From Gammaproteobacteria bacterium (GTDB taxonomy: Bacteria > Pseudomonadota > Gammaproteobacteria > HTCC5015): 64,000 bases of DNA. The stretch lies in NCBI GenBank assembly GCA_013817245.1, contig JACDDA010000002.1, positions 280,252 to 344,251 on the forward strand. Direction: 5' to 3'. Positions within the stretch are counted from its first letter, which is position 1. Every line of letters begins with the position of its first letter. This document shows positions 9,102 to 20,110 of this stretch, in pieces. Position numbers and translations under genes: made by a program. Below the pieces are notes generated by a model that saw nothing but the letters and a program-made list of their open reading frames with translations, was not told the DNA's origin and did no database searches.

Positions 9102-10052
9102 ATGAGTATTGATCCAGTAGTCGCGTTTTTTGTTTTAGGATTGCTCGCCGGTTTGTTGCGTTCCGATCTTAAAATACCTGTAGCGCTATATGAAACGTTG
9201 AGTATTTATTTACTACTGGCGATTGGGCTAAAAGGTGGCATAGCGTTAGCGCAAATGAACGTCAGCGATATTTTGTTACCCTCATTGGTGATTATTTTAT
9301 CTGCAGCACTTATTCCTTTATTTGCATTTCCGATCTTGCGTTATTGGGGCAAATTGCCACGTGTTGATGCCGGCTCTATCGCTGCGCATTATGGTTCAGT
9401 CTCGGTGGTCACTTATGCTGTAGCGGTAACGTATTTATTAAATAAACAAGTTGATTACGAAGGTCACATGACCGTGTTTTTGGTCTTCCTCGAAATACCC
9501 GCGCTCTTGATTGGTGTTGTATTAGCGCGTGGTGTTAATAACAGTACGCGCTGGGGTGTCTTAATTCACGAAGTCTTATGTGGTAAAGCTATTGTGTTAT
9601 TACTCGGTGGTTTATTGATTGGTTGTTTAGCCGATCCCAATAAAATGAATGCATTAAATACGGTTTATATAGATCCGTTTAAAGGTATTTTGTCTTTGTT
9701 TTTATTAGAAATGGGTTTGGTTACGGCTTCGCGTTTTGCAAGTGTACGCAGTGCCGGTGTTTTTTTAATCGTGTTCGGCATCACCGTGCCAATATGTGCA
9801 GCCTTATTAGGCATCACGACGGGTTATTTATTAGACCTCTCCTTGGGCGGCACGACCTTATTAGCCGTGTTGTATGCCAGCGCATCTTATATTGCTGCAC
9901 CTGCCACCATGCGTATCGCTGTACCCGAAGCGAATCCGGCATTATCAATAGGCGCCGCCTTAGGTATTACTTTTCCTTTTAATATTGTGTTGGGCATACC
10001 CTTGTATTACTGGTTGGCAACACAACTGTATGCTTACGCAGGAGCGCATTAA
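9102..10052 (+). CDS. SbtA-family sodium-dependent bicarbonate transporter
   Basis: Integral membrane protein of the SbtA (DUF897) family, whose cyanobacterial founder imports bicarbonate with sodium. The 316-residue sequence is nearly all hydrophobic helices (about ten). It carries the family's ETLSIYLLLAIGLKGG near the start, AAHYGSVSVVTYAVA in the middle and YASASYIAAPATMR near the end. ATG 9102 is preferred to GTG 9084 because the protein then begins MSIDPVVAFF like its relatives. It overlaps the next gene by TAATG; that gene encodes the PII-like partner, supporting the assignment. Substrate in this organism is inferred; a role in anaplerotic or low-CO2 bicarbonate supply is plausible. 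Confidence 0.85.
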   Translation: MSIDPVVAFFVLGLLAGLLRSDLKIPVALYETLSIYLLLAIGLKGGIALAQMNVSDILLPSLVIILSAALIPLFAFPILRYWGKLPRVDAGSIAAHYGSVSVVTYAVAVTYLLNKQVDYEGHMTVFLVFLEIPALLIGVVLARGVNNSTRWGVLIHEVLCGKAIVLLLGGLLIGCLADPNKMNALNTVYIDPFKGILSLFLLEMGLVTASRFASVRSAGVFLIVFGITVPICAALLGITTGYLLDLSLGGTTLLAVLYASASYIAAPATMRIAVPEANPALSIGAALGITFPFNIVLGIPLYYWLATQLYAYAGAH

Positions 10053-10354
10053 TGAGCGATACATCTATTAAATTACTGACCTTAATCGCTGAACGCGAGT
10101 TAGAAAAAATATTATGCCAAGAAATTATTAAAGCCGGCGCCAAAGGTTACACCATCACCGATGTGCGCGGTCGTGGTAGTCGCGGCGTACAAGATGGATC
10201 GTGGGATTCAGCGAGTAATATTCGCATTGAAATAATATGCCCCGCGAGTATTGCTGATGGCATTATGCAAATCATCGCGCAGCGTTATTCAGAACATTAC
10301 GGTATTGTGATGTTTGTCGTAGACACTGAAGTCTGGCGTCGAGATAAGTTTTAA
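10052..10354 (+). CDS. SbtB-like PII-family regulator
   Basis: A 100-residue PII-like protein, translationally coupled to the SbtA-type transporter (start overlaps its stop in TAATG). The sequence reads as a ferredoxin-like beta-alpha-beta repeat with the nucleotide/T-loop region GYTITDVRGRGSRGVQDG, the stretch that marks SbtB rather than GlnB/GlnK. The C-terminal redox R-loop with paired cysteines found in many cyanobacterial SbtB proteins is absent; this one ends VVDTEVWRRDKF. By analogy it would bind adenine nucleotides and gate the transporter. Family is clear; ligand is inference. Confidence 0.85.
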   Translation: MSDTSIKLLTLIAERELEKILCQEIIKAGAKGYTITDVRGRGSRGVQDGSWDSASNIRIEIICPASIADGIMQIIAQRYSEHYGIVMFVVDTEVWRRDKF

Positions 10355-10429
10355 ATACGAGGGCAATCATTTCTAGATTGTATTTATAAAATTATTCGAA
10401 ATAGAAAATTAAAAAATGGCACGCGTAAA

Positions 10430-10453
10430 GTGGGTTAGCTTGTGCTAACCCAC
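10430..10453. terminator. Perfect 10-bp hairpin between convergent genes
   Basis: GTGGGTTAGC (10430-10439), loop TTGT, GCTAACCCAC (10444-10453). It sits between the 3' ends of the SbtB-like gene (+) and the DUF2059 gene (-). On the minus strand an A/T-rich tract with six consecutive T residues lies about 16 bp beyond the stem, so it may serve as a two-way terminator. The GTGGGTTAGC core also resembles palindromic REP-type repeats common in bacterial genomes. Confidence 0.55.
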
Positions 10454-10468
10454 CCTATTCAATAAATC

Positions 10469-11023
10469 TTACTTTTTCTTTTTGGCTTCTTTCTCGGCTT
10501 TTTTAGCTTCTTTTTCCGCAGCCGCCGCTTTGCTCTTTTGTAGTTCTGCAATCAACGCTTCTTGCTCGGCTTGTAATTTCGGCAACATGCTGCGCATCAT
10601 TTCTTGGGTCATAGTCATAGATTCGCGCATGACGTCAGGCATTTTGGCTAACATTTTTTTGCCGGTAGGCGATTCGTAAAAAACGATAATTTCTTTAACT
10701 TCTGCTTCGGTGTACACGCGCATATAAAGGTCAGTGAAAGGAACTTTGAGTTTGTCCCAACTCATTTCTTCTTTCATGATGGCGGATAATTTTTTTAGAT
10801 GCTTTTCAATAATCGGCCGGTCATTTTCTTCGAGGGGAGTGACGCTATTGGCTGATTGTAAAAAAGCTTGTTCTACTTGTGCATAAGCGGAGTTTAATAA
10901 ATTTTTGGTTTCCGTTACGTCGAGTAATTTTTCGACGGCGGCTTTATGGGAAGCCTCATCGGCATATGCATTACCGAGAGCAAGGAATGCGCAAAGCAAA
11001 ATAAATATCTGTTTCGTTTTCAT
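10469..11023 (-). CDS. Exported DUF2059-family protein
   Basis: A 184-residue protein with a signal peptide (MKTKQIFILLCAFLALGNAYA) and a helical DUF2059 domain. The domain includes the characteristic FYESPTGKKMLAKMPDVM block and the preceding YTEAEVKEIIVF. The tail is a lysine/alanine coil ending KKAEKEAKKKK. The reading frame extends upstream to 11086, but ATG 11023 is the start: it begins the signal peptide and has AAGG eight bases ahead. Probably periplasmic; no function is established for the family. It lies downstream of the suc operon terminator but reads in the same direction. Confidence 0.82.
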   Translation of the reverse strand: MKTKQIFILLCAFLALGNAYADEASHKAAVEKLLDVTETKNLLNSAYAQVEQAFLQSANSVTPLEENDRPIIEKHLKKLSAIMKEEMSWDKLKVPFTDLYMRVYTEAEVKEIIVFYESPTGKKMLAKMPDVMRESMTMTQEMMRSMLPKLQAEQEALIAELQKSKAAAAEKEAKKAEKEAKKKK

Positions 11024-11115
11024 GAAAATAGCCTTGTGATGAATAAAGTAAAAGTTAAGGTTGTTAATAGCCCGAACAGGTTTCAACAGTATGTCAGCGG
11101 CGGATATTCGTCAAT

Positions 11116-11141
11116 AAAAAGCCCGCATGTGCGGGCTTTTT
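11116..11141 (-). terminator. Rho-independent terminator after sucD
   Basis: AAAAAGCCCGC (11116-11126), loop ATGT, GCGGGCTTTTT (11131-11141): an 11-bp stem with a GC core flanked by A and T runs, so it can work on either strand. It lies 23 bp downstream of the sucD stop codon on the minus strand and closes the sucA-sucB-lpd-sucC-sucD transcript. Confidence 0.92.
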
Positions 11142-11164
11142 ATTTGCACGACGAAAATAAGAGC

Positions 11165-12040
11165 TTATTTCCAGCCAGTGACTTCTTTCAATTTACTGCC
11201 GATGTCCGCTAACGATTTGACGGTGTGCACGCCGGCTGCTTGGAGCGCGGCAAACTTTTCATCTGCTGTGCCTTTGCCACCGGAAATAATTGCACCTGCA
11301 TGTCCCATGCGTTTGCCTGCCGGTGCGGTAACACCTGCAATATAAGACACGACTTTTTTCGTAACGTTGGCTTTAATAAACTCAGCGGCTTCTTCTTCTG
11401 CGCTGCCGCCGATTTCACCGATCATGACAATGGCTTCGGTTTGTGGATCGTTTTGGAATAACTTCAAAATATCAATGAAGTTAGAGCCGGGAATTGGATC
11501 CCCACCAATGCCTACGCAAGTAGACTGACCAAAACCAAAATCAGTGGTTTGTTTAACCGCTTCATAAGTTAAGGTGCCAGAGCGCGACACGATACCGACT
11601 TTACCGGGTTGGTGAATGTGACCGGGCATGATGCCGATTTTGCATTCGCCAGGTGTAATGACGCCGGGGCAGTTAGGACCAATCAAGCGCACGCCGAGTA
11701 AATCGCAAGTGACTTTAACGTCAAGCATGTCCAGTGTTGGAATGCCTTCGGTAATGCACACAATTAATTTAATGCCTGCGTATGCCGCTTCTAAAATAGA
11801 GTCTTTGCAAAAAGGCGCGGGCACATAAATAACAGTAGCTTCGGCACCGGTTTGTTTAACGGCTTCAGCAACGGTGTTGAACACAGGTAGGTCTAAATGT
11901 TTTTGACCACCTTTGCCTGGCGTTACGCCGCCAACCATTTTAGTACCGTACGCAACGGCTTGCTCAGAATGGAATGTACCTTGTGAGCCGGTAAAACCTT
12001 GGCAAATCACTTTGGTATTTTTGTTAATTAAAATACTCAT
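11165..12040 (-). CDS. sucD: Succinyl-CoA synthetase alpha subunit
   Basis: Alpha subunit of the TCA-cycle enzyme that converts succinyl-CoA to succinate with formation of ATP/GTP. The 291-residue sequence starts with the CoA-binding Rossmann domain ([18 protein letters not shown]), followed by [12 protein letters not shown] and SRSGTLTYE. The phosphorylated histidine lies in [17 protein letters not shown] near residue 246. Start and stop overlap sucC by one base, so the two subunits are translationally coupled. It is the last gene before a strong terminator. Confidence 0.97.
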   Translation of the reverse strand: MSILINKNTKVICQGFTGSQGTFHSEQAVAYGTKMVGGVTPGKGGQKHLDLPVFNTVAEAVKQTGAEATVIYVPAPFCKDSILEAAYAGIKLIVCITEGIPTLDMLDVKVTCDLLGVRLIGPNCPGVITPGECKIGIMPGHIHQPGKVGIVSRSGTLTYEAVKQTTDFGFGQSTCVGIGGDPIPGSNFIDILKLFQNDPQTEAIVMIGEIGGSAEEEAAEFIKANVTKKVVSYIAGVTAPAGKRMGHAGAIISGGKGTADEKFAALQAAGVHTVKSLADIGSKLKEVTGWK

Positions 12041-13206
12041 TATTTACTCTCCGCAGCGGCAACAACTTTCTTCGCAGCATCGGTAAGACTTTCCGCAGCG
12101 ATAATATTGAGACCAGATTCTTTTAATTTCTTTGCGCCAAGATCAGCGTTGTTGCCTTCTAAACGCACTACCACCGGAACTTTAACGCCAACTTCTTTGA
12201 CTGCGCCGATGATGCCTTCAGCAATCATGTCGCAACGCACAATGCCGCCGAAGATATTAACTAATACGGCTTTGACGCTGTCATCAGATAAAATAATTTT
12301 GAATGCTTCAGTAACGCGTTCTTTAGTTGCGCCGCCACCTACGTCCAAAAAGTTTGCTGGTGCGCCACCGTGTAATTTAACGATGTCCATCGTGCCCATC
12401 GCTAAACCTGCGCCGTTAACCATGCAACCAATGTTGCCGCCGAGTGCGACATAGTTGAGCTCCCAACGTGCTGCATGCGCTTCGCGTGCATCATCTTGTG
12501 ATGGATCGTGCATCGCTTTAAGTTTAGCTTGACGATACATTGCGTTGCCGTCGATGGTGATCTTCGCGTCTAAGCAATGCAGGTTGCCATCTTTTTTAAT
12601 GACTAACGGGTTTACTTCAAGCAACGCTAAATCATTCTCTTTGAATAATTTAGCTAAACCCAAAAAGATATTGGTGAATTGCTTAATTTGATCGCCTTGT
12701 AAACCGAGTTGGAACGCTAATTCACGGCCTTGATAAGGTTGGGCGCCATTTAAAGGATCGATTGTAGCCTTCAGAATTTTTTCAGGCGTGTCGTGTGCGA
12801 CTTTTTCAATTTCTACGCCGCCTTCAGTTGATGCCATGAAGACGATGCGACGTGAACTGCGATCAACAACGGCACCTAAATAAAGTTCTTGAGCAATATC
12901 GGTGCACGATTCAACCAAAATTTTACTTACGGGTTGACCGTTTTCATCTGTTTGATAAGTAACCAAACGTTGGCCTAACCATTTGTTAGCAAACTCTTCA
13001 ATGGCTTCGGCAGTTTTAACGAGTTTAACGCCACCCGCTTTACCACGACCACCTGCGTGTACCTGGGCTTTAACTACCCACTCGGTACCACCGATTTTTT
13101 TCGCGGCTTCGACTGCTTCTTTCGCGGTATCGCAGGCAAAGCCTATTGAAACCGGCAAGCCGTATTCAGCGAATAATTGTTTCCCCTGATACTCATGCAA
13201 ATTCAT
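12040..13206 (-). CDS. sucC: Succinyl-CoA synthetase beta subunit
   Basis: ATP-grasp beta subunit, which binds nucleotide and succinate. The 388-residue protein begins [18 protein letters not shown], the family signature, and carries [19 protein letters not shown] (nucleotide-binding loop), LEVNPLVI and [17 protein letters not shown] (phosphate/CoA site). Length equals that of E. coli SucC. GAGGA lies eight bases upstream of the ATG. It follows lpd after a 102-bp gap and overlaps sucD. Confidence 0.97.
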   Translation of the reverse strand: MNLHEYQGKQLFAEYGLPVSIGFACDTAKEAVEAAKKIGGTEWVVKAQVHAGGRGKAGGVKLVKTAEAIEEFANKWLGQRLVTYQTDENGQPVSKILVESCTDIAQELYLGAVVDRSSRRIVFMASTEGGVEIEKVAHDTPEKILKATIDPLNGAQPYQGRELAFQLGLQGDQIKQFTNIFLGLAKLFKENDLALLEVNPLVIKKDGNLHCLDAKITIDGNAMYRQAKLKAMHDPSQDDAREAHAARWELNYVALGGNIGCMVNGAGLAMGTMDIVKLHGGAPANFLDVGGGATKERVTEAFKIILSDDSVKAVLVNIFGGIVRCDMIAEGIIGAVKEVGVKVPVVVRLEGNNADLGAKKLKESGLNIIAAESLTDAAKKVVAAAESK

Positions 13207-13308
13207 GTTTTCAGATCCTCTTGGCTTTTAAAAAAAAACCATCAAACACTTTCGTATCTCGCAACGTCTTGCTGTGTTGTGAGCGACGAAAGTTTTCGAC
13301 GGCAAATA

Positions 13309-14760
<1,452 letters not shown>

Positions 14761-15957
14761 TTAAACGTCGAGCAAAATACGCGCGGGGTCTTCCAACAAA
14801 TCTTTGATGGTGACCAAGAATTGCACTGCTTCACGACCATCAACAATACGATGATCATAAGACAATGCTAAGTACATCATGGGGCGAATGACGATTTGGC
14901 TATTGACTACCACAGGACGTTCTTGAATTTTGTGCATACCGAGAATGGCGCTTTGGGGTGGATTTAAAATCGGTGTGGAATTTAAGGAACCGAAAATGCC
15001 GCCATTAGAAATTGTGAACGTGCCGCCCGTCATATCTTCCATTGATAAGCTGCCGTTTTTTGATTTGTTACCGTACTCAACAATGCTGCTTTCAATCGTT
15101 GCTAAGCTCATGTTTTCGGTGCTGCGCAAAATCGGTACTACTAAACCACGCGGACCAGATACTGCAACACCAATATCACAATACGCGTGATAAACAATAT
15201 CGCTACCGTCAACCGAGGCGTTTACTTCTGGAAAACGTTTTAATGCTTCAGTCGTCGCTTTTACGAAAAAGGACATGAAGCCGAGTTTCACGCCGTGTTT
15301 TTTCTCGAATTGATCTTTGTATTGTGTGCGTAAATTCATTACGGGTTGCATATCGACTTCATTAAAAGTCGTCAACATAGCAGTCGTGTGTTTGGCTTCT
15401 AATAAACGTTCGGCAATGCGCGCGCGCATGCGGGTCATCGGCACACGCTTATCACTGCGTGCACCCAAACTAACGGGGCTCACCGCAGGAGCGGTTTTGC
15501 TGGTGGCGGGTTTTTCTAAATGATTAACAACGTCTTCTTTGCTAATACGACCGTCTTTGCCGGAACCAGCAATGTTGTTGGCATCTAATTTATTTTCGGC
15601 CATTAATTTGCGTGCAGCCGGTGCGGTAGCGGCTGCGCTGGCTGTTTCGGTTTTGGTTTCGTTAGCGGCTGCAGCGGCGGGTTTAGCAGCGGCTTTACTT
15701 GCAGTTGGCGCGGCAGCCGCGCCGGCTTCAATAATGGCGATGATTTGGCCAGCTTTAACGCTGCTGCCGGATTCAAATTTGATGGATGTTAAAACGCCAT
15801 CAGTGGGTGAGGGTACTTCAAGGACGACTTTATCGGTTTCTAAGTCCACGATATTTTCATCGCGGCGCACGGCGTCTCCCGGTTTTTTATGCCATGCGGC
15901 AACGGTGGCGTCGGAAACAGACTCGGGTAAAACCGGTACCTTCACTTCGATAGACAT
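14761..15957 (-). CDS. sucB: Dihydrolipoyl succinyltransferase (E2)
   Basis: Core of the 2-oxoglutarate dehydrogenase complex; it transfers succinyl groups to CoA. Domains seen: one N-terminal lipoyl domain (1-75) with the lipoylated Lys43 in LETDKVVLE, an Ala/Pro-rich linker (about 80-110), a peripheral-subunit-binding domain (about 112-150, [19 protein letters not shown]) and the catalytic acyltransferase domain. The latter ends with [17 protein letters not shown], which contains the catalytic His and Asp. Length 398 aa (E. coli 405). It is separated from sucA by an unusually long 345-bp gap for this operon. Confidence 0.97.
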   Translation of the reverse strand: MSIEVKVPVLPESVSDATVAAWHKKPGDAVRRDENIVDLETDKVVLEVPSPTDGVLTSIKFESGSSVKAGQIIAIIEAGAAAAPTASKAAAKPAAAAANETKTETASAAATAPAARKLMAENKLDANNIAGSGKDGRISKEDVVNHLEKPATSKTAPAVSPVSLGARSDKRVPMTRMRARIAERLLEAKHTTAMLTTFNEVDMQPVMNLRTQYKDQFEKKHGVKLGFMSFFVKATTEALKRFPEVNASVDGSDIVYHAYCDIGVAVSGPRGLVVPILRSTENMSLATIESSIVEYGNKSKNGSLSMEDMTGGTFTISNGGIFGSLNSTPILNPPQSAILGMHKIQERPVVVNSQIVIRPMMYLALSYDHRIVDGREAVQFLVTIKDLLEDPARILLDV

Positions 15958-16302
15958 GAACAGCGCATCCTTATATATGGCGTTGTCATTTAGAAAAAAC
16001 GTTGGCTAGGCGAACGGCACACGCTGTTTTCTATAATGTTTGTATTGCAATTTCGCTTATTGGCCCGTGTCTCTCATCTAAAAACCTAATGAGGAGAGTT
16101 TTTTACCGCGCGGGTAAATACCAAGGGTATGGTCGCTTGAGCGAGGGGCGCCATTTTACCTGACTTATGCGGTATAAAGAATACGTAGGAACACCGCGAG
16201 CAGCGGATTCTTATCTGGGCAAATGAAAACCTACGCGTCCGTGATGAATTACCGTTCGCCTCGCTCATGGCGTGTAAGTCATGAGCGAGGGTTTGCTTTA
16301 GT
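15958..16302 (-). other. 345-bp gap between sucA and sucB with an 11-bp hairpin
   Basis: No credible gene is present on either strand. The clearest element is an inverted repeat near the sucA stop: CCTCGCTCATG (16259-16269), ten-base loop, CATGAGCGAGG (16280-16290). It is not followed by a U-tract in either direction. Arms of a second, long-range inverted repeat (GGCGAACGG near 16006 and CCGTTCGCC at 16252-16260) lie 240 bp apart. The gap may hold an mRNA processing or attenuation element, or an independent sucB promoter; neither can be proved from sequence. Confidence 0.5.
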
Positions 16303-19131
16303 CTATTTGTCGAATGCGTCGTCGATTAACTGTTTTTGTTGTTGCGCGTGTAAACGAGCATAACCAACCGCCGGTGAGGCAGAAGCGGTGCGACCTGCGT
16401 ATTGCAAGGTTTGTTTCGGGGTCATGACGCGGCGAATCCGGTGTTGGCTTTGATACCAAGCGCCTTGGTTGGCGGGCTCTTCTTGACACCACACCACGCT
16501 GTCGGCTTGCGGATAACGCGCAACCGCTTGTTTTAATAAGGTTTCAGGGAAAGGATAGAGTTGTTCTAGACGAATAATTGCCACGTCATCCCGCGCAGTT
16601 TCTTCGCGTCTATCATCTAAATCGTAAAAAACTTTGCCGCTGCATAAAATAATGCGTTTTACTTTTTTCGGCTCACGAACCTGCGCGTCATCCAATATGG
16701 GTTGGAAACCACCACTGGATAAGTCATCCAAGCTATTGACCGCTTTTTTATGACGTAACAAGCTTTTGGGCGTCATGACGATCAAAGGTGCGCGCCAAGG
16801 TCGCAGCGCTTGACGACGCAACATGTGAAAACATTGCGCGGGCGTGCTGGGCACACAAACTTGCATATTGTGTTGCGCGCAGAGTTGTAAATAACGTTCC
16901 AAACGCGCGGACGAATGTTCCGGGCCTTGGCCTTCATAACCGTGCGGCAATAACATCACGAGGCCGGATAAACGTCCCCATTTTTGTTCACCAGAGCTAA
17001 TAAATTGATCAATGACGACTTGCGCGCCGTTGGCGAAATCACCGAATTGCGCTTCCCAAATGACCAAGGTTTTTGGATCATTCGTGGTATAGCCATACTC
17101 AAACGCTAACACGGCTTCTTCCGATAATACGGAGTCGATAACTAAAAACGGAGCCTGTTTTTCGTCTAAATGGCGTAATGGAATATGCGCATGGCCATCT
17201 AATTGATTGTGCAGTACCGAATGTCGATGGAAAAAAGTACCGCGACCAGAATCTTGCCCGGACAATCTGACCGGTGTGTTTTCAGTTACTAAGGTAGCGT
17301 ACGCCATAATTTCAGCAAAGCCCCAATCAATGGCTAATTCACCATCGGCCATTTTTTGTCGATCCGACACAACTTTTGCAACACGCGGATGCAGTTCAAA
17401 ATTTTCCGGCAATTGGCTCATGTTATTCGCTAATGCTTGAATACGTTTTTGACTGACGCTGGTGTCGAAAGGGGTTTCCCACGTGCTGCCAAAATACACT
17501 GACCAATCGACGACGAATTTTTTTTCTTCTTCGCTCATCACCGTCAGATATTGCTGCACACTTTCGCCTTTATCTAATTTCTGACGATAGGTCGCAATCA
17601 GTTCATCAGCTTCGGCGCTGCTGACTACGCCTTCGGCAATTAAACGATCTGCGTATAACTGGCGCGTGGTCGCTAAACTTTTAATTTTTTGATACATCAA
17701 CGGTTGGGTTGCAGAAGGTTCATCTGCTTCGTTATGACCGTGGCGGCGATAACACACCATGTCGATGACGACGTCTTTTTTAAATGTGCTTCGATAATCA
17801 ATCGCGACTTGTGTAACAAACGCAACGGCTTCTGGATCATCGCCGTTCACATGAAAAATTGGCGCACCCACCATTTTTGAAATATCGCTGCAATATAAAG
17901 TAGAACGCGCATCTTTTTGATTGCTAGTGGTGAAACCAATTTGATTATTAATAACAATGTGCACAGTGCCTTTGGTGGAATAACCACGCGACTGCGACAT
18001 GTTAAATGTTTCCATGACCACGCCTTGACCGGCAAATGCAGCGTCGCCATGAATGGTGATGGGTAATACTCGAATACCGTCTTTGTCATCACGTCGATCT
18101 TGGCGTGAACGTACCGAACCTTGTGCTACTGGGCTGACAATTTCTAAATGCGAAGGATTAAACGCTAACGCTAAATGTGTAGTGCCGCCGGACGTTGCAA
18201 CATCCGATGAAAAACCCATGTGATATTTAACGTCACCGGAGTAACGTTCGCCCAGCGATGACAAGCCGTCAAATTCTTTAAATAAATCGCCGGGATTCTT
18301 GCCCATGATATTAACTAATACATTGAGTCGGCCGCGATGCGCCATGGATATAACGCATTCACGCATACCGAGCTGACCTGCGCGTTGCAACATTTCTTGT
18401 AACATGGGAATTAACGATTCCCCGCCTTCTAATGAAAAGCGTTTTTGACCTACATATTTAGTGTGTAAATAACGCTCCAAACTTTCGCCAGCCGTTAAAT
18501 CGTGCAGCAATTGTTTTTTAAATTTTTGATCGTAGTTAGGTTTGCATTGCACGGATTCAATGTATTGTTGAATCCAACGTTTTTCTTTAGTGTCGACAAT
18601 GTGCATGTATTCTGCACCCACCGAACTGCAATAAGTGGTTTGCAAAATGTTAAGAATTTCTGCGAGCGTGGCTTTGTCTTTGCCCTGTAATGAGCCTGTG
18701 TCAAAAACGGTTTGCAAATCAGCGGTGCTTAATTCGTGATATTCCAAGGTTAAGTCGGGAATGTTGCTAACGTCGTTTAACGCTAAGGGATCGACTTTGG
18801 CTTGTTGGTGACCGCGAAAACGATAAGCATTAATTAATTGCAGAACGCGGACTTGTTTGCGCATGTGTTCAACTGACGCACTGTCGCCGGCATTTGCTGG
18901 TGCGCTGCTGAAATTGCGGAATTGTTCTTTGATGTCAGCATGTGCTTGTTCATACCCATTAACCGCGGGTAATTGTTTAAACACATCGCGCCATTCTGCG
19001 GCGACGCTGTTAGGGTCGCTTAAATAATTTTCGTATAGTGATTCAAGGTAAGCGGCGTTGCCGCCATCCAGATAAGCACTGGCTGTAAAAGCAGCCATGC
19101 TGCGAGCGGTTTCGGATGTTTTGCTAGACAT
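16303..19131 (-). CDS. sucA: 2-oxoglutarate dehydrogenase E1
   Basis: Thiamine-diphosphate E1 component that decarboxylates 2-oxoglutarate and succinylates the SucB lipoyl arm. The 942-residue protein (E. coli 933) starts with the SucB-binding segment (AYLESLYENYLSDPNSV). It carries the ThDP/Mg region around HGDAAFAGQGVVMETFNMSQ, the RRHGHNEADEPSATQP block, and the transketolase-like pyrimidine domain RLSGQDSGRGTFFHRHSVL. The C-terminal domain includes EEPANQGAWY. Transcribed in the same direction as adk, 86 bp upstream. Confidence 0.97.
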   Translation of the reverse strand: MSSKTSETARSMAAFTASAYLDGGNAAYLESLYENYLSDPNSVAAEWRDVFKQLPAVNGYEQAHADIKEQFRNFSSAPANAGDSASVEHMRKQVRVLQLINAYRFRGHQQAKVDPLALNDVSNIPDLTLEYHELSTADLQTVFDTGSLQGKDKATLAEILNILQTTYCSSVGAEYMHIVDTKEKRWIQQYIESVQCKPNYDQKFKKQLLHDLTAGESLERYLHTKYVGQKRFSLEGGESLIPMLQEMLQRAGQLGMRECVISMAHRGRLNVLVNIMGKNPGDLFKEFDGLSSLGERYSGDVKYHMGFSSDVATSGGTTHLALAFNPSHLEIVSPVAQGSVRSRQDRRDDKDGIRVLPITIHGDAAFAGQGVVMETFNMSQSRGYSTKGTVHIVINNQIGFTTSNQKDARSTLYCSDISKMVGAPIFHVNGDDPEAVAFVTQVAIDYRSTFKKDVVIDMVCYRRHGHNEADEPSATQPLMYQKIKSLATTRQLYADRLIAEGVVSSAEADELIATYRQKLDKGESVQQYLTVMSEEEKKFVVDWSVYFGSTWETPFDTSVSQKRIQALANNMSQLPENFELHPRVAKVVSDRQKMADGELAIDWGFAEIMAYATLVTENTPVRLSGQDSGRGTFFHRHSVLHNQLDGHAHIPLRHLDEKQAPFLVIDSVLSEEAVLAFEYGYTTNDPKTLVIWEAQFGDFANGAQVVIDQFISSGEQKWGRLSGLVMLLPHGYEGQGPEHSSARLERYLQLCAQHNMQVCVPSTPAQCFHMLRRQALRPWRAPLIVMTPKSLLRHKKAVNSLDDLSSGGFQPILDDAQVREPKKVKRIILCSGKVFYDLDDRREETARDDVAIIRLEQLYPFPETLLKQAVARYPQADSVVWCQEEPANQGAWYQSQHRIRRVMTPKQTLQYAGRTASASPAVGYARLHAQQQKQLIDDAFDK

Positions 19132-19217
19132 GGTATGGGGCGTTCCTCGCGCCGCGAACTAACAGCAGGTTAAATATTAAAATCTTAAGTTTAAAGTAGG
19201 GTGAATAATTTACGTAT

Positions 19218-19868
19218 TTAGTGTGACTCGACCGCTTGGCAAACAGTTGCAAATATAGCGTCAATATTGCCTTGGCCTTTAACCGTAGTTAAGAGTTTTT
19301 GCTGTTCATAAAACGCGATTAAGGGCGCAGTTTGTTTTTGATATACATCTAAACGATTGCGTACAGTTGCTTCATTATCATCCGCACGATGTTGTAAATC
19401 GGTAGAGCCGCACTTGTCGCAGATATCCGCTTGGCGCGGCGCAGAAAAATAGGTGTTATAAATGGCGCCGCACTGGCCGCAGGTACGTCGACCGGTAATA
19501 CGTTTGACGATTTCTTCGAAATCAACTTGAAAATGTACCGCCACATCTAAAGGCGTTTTGAGATTTTGTAACAAAACATCAAGCGCTTCGGCTTGCACTA
19601 AATTGCGCGGGAAGCCGTCTAAAATGAAACCATTTTTAGAGGCCGGTTCGCTGAGTTTTTCGCGAATCATACCTAGCACAATTTCATCGGGGACTAATTC
19701 GCCCGCATCCATTAGGGATTTAGCTTTTTTGCCTAATTCGGTGCCAGCTGCTACGGCGGCGCGGAGTAAATCACCGGTGGAAATTTGCACGATTTGATAT
19801 TTTTCGACCAATTTCTTGGCTTGAGTGCCTTTGCCTGACCCTGGCGCGCCTAATAATACGATTCTCAT
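19218..19868 (-). CDS. adk: Adenylate kinase, zinc-LID type
   Basis: Interconverts ATP + AMP and 2 ADP. The 216-residue sequence has the P-loop GAPGSGKGTQAKKL, the AMP-binding STGDLLRAAV and GFPRNLVQA, and a long LID whose zinc site is complete: CGQC (about 130-133) and CDKC (about 150-153). E. coli Adk lacks these cysteines, so this is the metal-bearing version. It precedes sucA on the same strand and is divergent from ppa. Confidence 0.96.
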   Translation of the reverse strand: MRIVLLGAPGSGKGTQAKKLVEKYQIVQISTGDLLRAAVAAGTELGKKAKSLMDAGELVPDEIVLGMIREKLSEPASKNGFILDGFPRNLVQAEALDVLLQNLKTPLDVAVHFQVDFEEIVKRITGRRTCGQCGAIYNTYFSAPRQADICDKCGSTDLQHRADDNEATVRNRLDVYQKQTAPLIAFYEQQKLLTTVKGQGNIDAIFATVCQAVESH

Positions 19869-20049
19869 GTGCTTCAGTTCCCCGCAGAACCCCGTTTAAA
19901 ATGGACGGCCATGATAGGCGATGGCGGCGGCCTAGGGAAGGCGTTTGCTGGAGTTGTTAGAGATTGCGGGTCTGCTTGAGGATTTGCGCTGATTTGCCTG
20001 CGCAACATCCAGATTGTTGGTTTCTTCGGCAGCGCGCAGAGGTTGTGGG

Positions 20050-20055
20050 TATAAT
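20050..20055 (+). promoter_or_regulatory. Possible -10 element for ppa
   Basis: A consensus TATAAT lies 55 bp upstream of the ppa start codon in the adk-ppa divergent region. No good -35 hexamer is seen at 16-18 bp spacing, so the call rests on the -10 box and position alone. Confidence 0.4.
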
Positions 20056-20110
20056 GCGCCAGTCCTATATATAGGGTTCCAATCGATTTTAATTGAGGAG
20101 TGTAGGCCCG

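Noticed and set aside
16086-16268. A 60-codon minus-strand frame in the sucA-sucB gap
   Set aside because: No ribosome-binding site, no recognisable similarity, and composition rich in Arg/Ser as expected for non-coding sequence.
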